This document shows, piece after piece, positions 58,457 through 64,000 of a stretch of 64,000 bases of DNA. The notes beneath the pieces were generated by a model. That model saw only the letters and a list, made by a program, of their open reading frames with translations. It had not been told where the DNA came from and searched no databases. The stretch covers positions 620,001 to 684,000 of the forward strand of contig CADCSX010000025.1 of NCBI GenBank assembly GCA_902805475.1. Reading direction: 5' to 3'. The position numbers were made by a program, and so were the translations under genes. Numbering within the stretch: position 1 is the stretch's first letter; the number at the start of each line of letters is the position of its first letter. This DNA is from Entonaema liquescens (taxonomy: Eukaryota; Ascomycota; Sordariomycetes; Xylariales; Xylariaceae).

Positions 58457-61001
58457 TGTCTTGGTATGCGAATGTACCTAAATATTGTCATCGTGTGCGA
58501 CTATATATATATATATATTTAAATGTCGCTCTTCCATATTATACCCGCATTAACTATTTTTGAAGATGAGATCGAGGCTGAAGAAGGATATCTGACAGCT
58601 GAGTCATGAAGGGGAAGAAAAAAAAAAACCTCTCAACGCTGTTTCTCAAGAGCGTGGTTGTGCTTATGCAAAAATAAAGACGTAATGAAAAGTTCAAGCT
58701 GAAGAAACTACAAGTACGAAAGTAACTAACTAGGTGGAGACGCAAACAGTTTAGTTCCAAAACCCGAGTCCCCTTTCCCACGAATGCCCCGCTTGTGATA
58801 CGCAGGGACCATGGTACTGGCGCCGGCTTACCAATTAAGACAGGGATCATGGACGATGAACAAGGTGGGTACAAAGGAGCAATAGAGCTGACTAGCCCCC
58901 AATGGTACTTTGTTCGGGGTACCAACTTGCCCTTAGATCTGGTATTAAGGAATGGATTGCCCTTTTTGGAGTATTCTACACTTAAAAGTGTGTAAGAATA
59001 TAATCCTTCCAAATAAGCGTTTTTAGATAAATATTTCTACTTTATATTGTTCATATTTCTCTTACTTTGTAACTTACTACCGATATTGCTTGCGGGATAG
59101 CCTAACTCAGTTTCCCTAACTCAGCTTCCCTAATAAGAAGGATGTTCCTTGTTATTATTGATCTTCAGGGTCTGTGTGACGCTATGTTGGGGGCCGAGGA
59201 GGTGGATAACGCGAACTGAAATCGGGCTTCGGGGACCAAACCACTTAATGGGTGCTCTAGGCCTGGTGATAAGTAAATTAGCAGACAACGGCACGGCAAA
59301 ATAACGGATATATCCTTGTTCATAATAAGGGGAGAGTTTGTTTAGTCTCCAGATGAGTACCTAAGTTAGTCTAGTTACGGATTCGTACACTCAGACCTTT
59401 AGAGTAGAAGGTTGTGTTTTGCGGCTCCCGAGGAATTTCGTCTTCCTTCTTGAAGATATATATTGCATAATGTGATCTACTTATCCCTATGTAATAGGCT
59501 TATTCACTTGTACGAGTAAAGTCTATCAGCCTTAACAAGGGATCAGTTAAGGCTACTTAACCCCGACATGATCTTGATAGCGAAACTGCATGGTAACATA
59601 TCTTAACTACGGTATTATCGCCAGTCCCGTCTCATCTAGGTAAAAAGGATAGTCCAGATCATGTTTAGTCGCCATATCCAAATAAGTCAATTTTGTATTC
59701 TAACGTCCCAAGACGCAAAACAAAGGAGAAATTAATGAAACTACTCGCCGGCCACGAAATAAGCTAGTGGTATCCTTCAAGTCCTGGTGCGTGAAACCAT
59801 TTCCGAAAGGATTCTCGTAAGCCCGAGTCCAAGAAAGCATAGAACGATAATACCAACTTTATCAAACGATGGCTGCTGATCGAGACCGGAACCGTCTTCG
59901 TAAATGGTATAAGGTCTTACTTTAGCTGGGAACTAATAATTATTACGTGTTAAGCTGCGGTGTCTTAAAAACCCCGATCTCCGCGTAATATTTGAAGATT
60001 CACCCGAATCTGTTACGTAGGGTTCGATGATAATAAGTCGTATACCGTCGAGATCTTCGAATCTGTAAAGCAGGTCAATAGTGTACTGCTGCAAAATCGA
60101 CGCCTTTTTAGCCGTGCAAACCGACATTCTCCCCTGAACAGACTAGAATACCAGTTATCTAAACGTGACCAAATCGCTGTAGGCTAATTCACTGTCGCGG
60201 TTTCAGAATGAACCCGACGAGTTGATATAAAACTGATGATATCGGCCTTCAAACTGGCAAATCGGCTTAGCTTTGACTTGGCAAATATCCGTAAGAATCC
60301 CTAAGTAGGTATGTTAATGTGATTTTGGTTACATGTTGATCGGGCCAAGCATATAGTCCAGATTTCAACCCGTAATATAGCTCAGTGGCTTGAGGTGAGG
60401 GGAAACCCGCTCCACGGGGACGACTAGATCCCCGTACACCGTACTAAAACTAGAATTTGGTGCATATGCAGAACTCAATATTCCGGATCAACAGACAAAT
60501 GGGATGCCGGGAGGCATGAGATGTCACACCGCAACAAAAGGGAAGCAAACGATGATACCGCTGATCTAGATAATATATATATAAATATGGGTTGATATAT
60601 TTGCATGATGACCCAAGGGTATCAACTATGGTTCGGAAAAAACAAAAACTCTTTTCTAAAAAATAAATAAATGGATATCAGACAGGAGCTGGGTTTTGCA
60701 GCTCAAAAATCGTGACAATGGCTCTTCTTCGTCCAGCTACTCAAACAAATATTCGTCGTACTGTATTCCAATGCGGAAAAAAAAAAGTTTTACTGAACAT
60801 TTCCAAATATGCATGGGGACTGTCATGCTCCATAAATCGGAAATCATAGCGCTGTGCTCTTGGGCAATCGTCGTGAAGAGTCGTAACAAGCAAAAAATCG
60901 TGGTATCAAATACAGAGGGAGACCCAACTACCCTAGCCGTATGCTGGTCGTTCAATCGCTGGCCTCAGGAATCGAATACGCAATAGTGAGTGTCCCCTGT
61001 T
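58457..61001. other. 2.5-kb intergenic stretch, no gene supported
   Basis: I find no convincing coding exon on either strand. A 153-codon minus-strand frame at 58554-59012 overlaps a plus-strand frame and has a poly-Phe run, typical of chance. A tandem 15-mer (CCTAACTCAG.TTCCC) is at about 59100-59133. The stretch from 59187 begins TGTTGGGGG like some LTR ends, but I cannot find a matching end or target duplication. Confidence 0.45.
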
Positions 61002-62947
61002 TCACAGGAAACCACCCTCGTTGCCGAATACACCAACGCTGCCTCGCCAACGACATCGTTCTTCCCGCTCGGTCGGCGACATGGCTCCGCCTCTAGGACT
61101 TAACGCCCCGCTCCTTGGTGGTGTCATCTGCTGAGATCCATCAATCTCGCTACTCCCCCGACTACTAGCGTTACTTGCGTTCGTTTGCACGAGAAGTAGG
61201 CTGCTAGTGCCGCTTAACCGTTTAGTAAACTCATTGAAGCTAAGGCGTTTAACATCAGACACCGAATGTCGTTTCTCATGATTTATCCGGGTTACCATTT
61301 CCTCGGGTACTCTGCTAGGAAGAGGCGTCATGTCGAGCGAGGCTGTAGGGATATGCGGCTGGCTATTTGTTCGCTGGGCTGCGGGTCGTAACCTTGAATG
61401 CGCTGTATGGGGTCGAAGGATAGACGAACCTGTCTCTTGATAACTAGGCACAGATCTGACACTTTGATGCGACCAATGCGATCTCGCCGTACTGTGACGA
61501 TTAGCGATGAATTGGAGCGCTCTTTGCGCAGACGGTCCGATGTCGTCACCACCTAAGTCCTGCTCGAAGGCATCGTCATCGCTATCCTCTTCATCGTCCT
61601 CATCTACACCGTCTTCCTCGTCGCTTTCGTCATCTTCCCATGTACTCTTAAGGGGCTCCTTAGCAATCGTTTTTTCTGCCTCGAAAGCCTTCTGGCGCTC
61701 CTCTACCTCACGCATCAATGCCTCGAACCTAGCAATAGAGCTCAACTTTTCTTCCCCGGGCACTTCGCGATCCGAACCAGGAATACATCGCAACTGGAAA
61801 GCCCTGTCTAATATGGTTTCTCGTTGTGTTGGCGGCGAGCTGGAATGGAGGCTGAAGTGGCCCGGCGCAGAACTAATGCTTTCTCTCATTCTGACAGGGG
61901 AACTCAGGGTCGATGACCGTCCTTGTGCCGATGTCCATCCTTCAATGAATTGGTCTTGGTATTCCCCGCCAATGGTGGTGGCAGGTGATGGAAGATCGGA
62001 AGGGAGAACGGTCGTATAGTGCTGCCCGGCGTATCCTGCAGAAACGGGGACCATGGAGCTGGCATGAGAAGACGACAGGTCACTGCGCTTCGAGCGTATG
62101 CTGGGCGTTCCCGAGGTGTACGTTGTGGCAGCATCGCGACTTGATGCATGTGTATGACCGGACTTACCAGGTCGTTTCGTCCATGTCTTGGATGAGCTCC
62201 CACTTGACGTACCGATATAGAATTCGCTCGCATCACGGGACGAGGAGGGAGAAAAGGGATTAATAAAAGAGGGCGATATCGGACTGATTGGGCTTATCGG
62301 ATGCCTACCAAGTACATCAGGTGGCATTAGCGATTGTATGTAGTTGGCCCATTCCTCCAGCGTATATGTGCGATCATCGCCAAGGCGGAACCATAACGTC
62401 GTTGGACCAGATTCCTTGGTAGTAGTTAAGCCTGCGGTTCGACTCGATCGGCGTTTTCGTAACTTGTCAGTGGTAGGATCTGGAGATATCTGAATGGCAA
62501 GAGTCGGAAGAATTGGTCCTTGCTTGCGATAGGCGACCCTTTGAACCACACAATTCGTTATAGAGGCCATCGAGTGCTGCTGAACCGGTTCCCAATCATC
62601 CTATAAGAAATGAGTATTTTCCAGACCTGAAAGACTTATTTCAATTCCTACCTTTGTTTTATATATCGAAAGGTAGATTAAGTCGGGCTGTATTCTTTGC
62701 TGCGACTTGGATGATCGGCTGCCGCCATCTTTGATACGAGCGGCGGATAGGACTTGAGAGAAACCACTGTTTGGCTGACTAGCATCTTTGGGCGGACCGA
62801 CGACGAGATATCGAGGCTATAAAAGGTAGATGAGTATACGGAGCTTTGTAGGGCGAGGGCATGGTAATTATGGTGGATCATTACCTTCCATGCGGCTCTC
62901 CCAATGATACTACCCCGATCTGGGGGAACAAGTAAACCACCCTCCAT
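61002..62947 (-). CDS. conserved fungal PH-like domain protein
   Basis: Exons 62885-62947, 62652-62816 and 61002-62600 (introns 68 and 51 nt) give 608 aa. The N-terminus MEGGLLVPPDRGSIIGRAAW is followed by RYLVVGPPK, an insertion with basic/Ser residues, then YLSIYKTKDDWEPVQQHSMA, VQRVAYRKQGPILPTLAIQI and LWFRLGDDRTYTLEEWANYI. This is the strand/helix order of a pleckstrin-homology-like module over about residues 1-170. The rest is Ser/Pro-rich with three ISP repeats, a conserved helix with EEKLSSIARFEALMREVEER, a strongly acidic run (Asp/Glu, about residues 400-425) and a basic C-terminal part. I believe it is a widely conserved Pezizomycotina protein of unknown role; lipid or membrane binding is an inference. 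Confidence 0.8.
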
Positions 62948-64000
62948 GGTAGATCGTGCCGTTTGTCGTCGCTATAGTGGGGGGTTGCGCGATGCAGTTA
63001 GGCTTCTGCCTCACCTTAGAGTATACGATCGCGCGCAACAAGCGACAGATCGAATATAAGATGGACTTAGGACATTAATAATTAACACGGCATATTGGAA
63101 TAAATGGAAGGCCAAGGGAAGAAAGACGTTAGCCTTTCCTTTTTTTACAAGAATTAAGAAAATGGAAACTAAGGAGATGAAAAACTGGAAGACTTCGGGT
63201 CCTCCCGACGATTGTCGAAGGCCTTCTTAATTTTTTGGGCTTCGAGAATGACACTCTTAATTGGATGCTGTAATGAGAGTTGTAGAAGGTTATAAGAGCC
63301 AACCGGACGGAAGGGGTGGCGAGTTAAAGGTTTAGGTTTAGAAAGGAGTGATGAGAAAGTGTAGTATTGCTGACGAGAAACGAGGCTTGTCGCTACTCTT
63401 CACTACATGTACTAACTAGAGAGACCCCCTAAGAAATTATTAATTATATTTTAATGCATGTCATAAGGGTGCTAGCTGGGTGCGCATGCCTACTAGAGTC
63501 TAGTGAGGTCTAGCGCAATAAAGGACCGTCGTACAAAGTACTGTGGTATGGTACCAAAGCATAGCCAGGGTAGCCCAGAATTCTACGCAGTAGCTACTTG
63601 GCACCTACCAAGATCTACAATTTATGAGACATATCTAGGTACCTACGTAATCGCTTCTTGGTCTGTTAGGTACTTACCTAGGGTAGTCTAAGGGCGTAAT
63701 TTGTGATGATTAGCAGTATAAATTCACAGCAGTTACGTCCGTAGAATAATACAATTCGAGTAGGTGCTTGTATATATGCATATTAAGTCTAGAGCTTAAA
63801 GCAATTAAGTTCAAATGTACATTATATTGCTGTAGCCCATAGGTTAATTATGTATGTAGGTACTGGAGTACATACCTCAAAGCAGTATCCACAAGGGGCT
63901 TAGCAAGGAACTGGAAAGAAAAAAAAAATTTAGAAAAGCCTCGGTCTAGTTTTTTCAAAGCCGAACAGAGGAAAAGAATGAGTGAAAGAGGAATGATTTC
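62948..64000. other. right-end intergenic region
   Basis: Promoter and 5' leader of the PH-like gene, then AT-rich sequence with repeated TAGGTACCTA-type motifs (perfect at 63636-63645). No gene is supported. Confidence 0.5.

Noticed and set aside
58554..59012. 153-codon minus-strand ORF between FMO and PH-like genes
   Set aside because: Contains poly-Phe from an A-run and has no conserved feature; it overlaps an equally weak frame on the other strand.
59187..59560. Possible solo LTR beginning TGTTGGGGG
   Set aside because: No matching CA end, target duplication or second copy could be found in the window.
60370..60440. tRNA-like TAGCTCAGTGG sequence
   Set aside because: It resembles an A box, but no B box (GGTTCGA.TCC) or acceptor stem can be formed downstream.

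Overview
This window is nuclear DNA of a filamentous ascomycete, probably a Sordariomycete. The evidence is the many short introns (49-141 nt, GTATGT/GTAAGT donors, TAG/CAG acceptors), typical Pezizomycotina proteins, a Neurospora-like dispersed 5S rRNA gene, and one extremely AT-rich repeat block of the kind RIP produces in such genomes. The exact order is inference. All exon structures below were rebuilt by hand from splice signals and reading phase.

Layout. 1-7.0 kb is gene-poor, with at most a broken ORF and a long hairpin. 7.0-31 kb is a housekeeping block: an SSH4-type SPRY ubiquitin-ligase adaptor (-), a SHG1/BOD1 COMPASS-type protein (-), a small complex I subunit candidate (+), eIF2B delta (-), dihydroxyacetone kinase (+), Sm-D2 (-), 3-hydroxyisobutyryl-CoA hydrolase (+), an Ams2/Spt21-like GATA factor (+) and RPA3 (-) followed by an in-frame downstream ORF. 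30.8-31.9 kb holds a nested pair of small inverted-repeat elements, the inner one hAT-like. 34.8-35.8 kb is a bZIP regulator. 37.46-47.57 kb is one block of about 10 kb, well over 90 % A+T, bounded by GC-normal 95-bp terminal inverted repeats. From 47.9 kb two mitochondrial ribosomal protein genes (uL4m and mL38) diverge from one 312-bp promoter, and the mL38 intron contains a complete 5S rRNA gene on the same strand. 52.2-58.5 kb carries an MFS transporter, a DODA-type extradiol dioxygenase and a flavin monooxygenase, a possible small metabolic cluster. The window ends with a conserved fungal PH-like protein (-).

How the parts relate. Most genes are unlinked housekeeping functions in divergent or convergent pairs. 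The accessory parts are the nested MITE, the AT-rich TIR block and the transporter/dioxygenase/monooxygenase trio. Four genes (SHG1 twice, the complex I candidate, uL4m, FMO) need one added base in a homopolymer run to stay in frame. All five losses are of the same type, so I read them mainly as assembly errors.

The most interesting observations are the 5S rRNA gene nested in a protein-gene intron, the TIR-bounded AT block with strand-asymmetric base loss, and the 295-codon ORF in frame immediately after the RPA3 stop codon (TGA followed by C).
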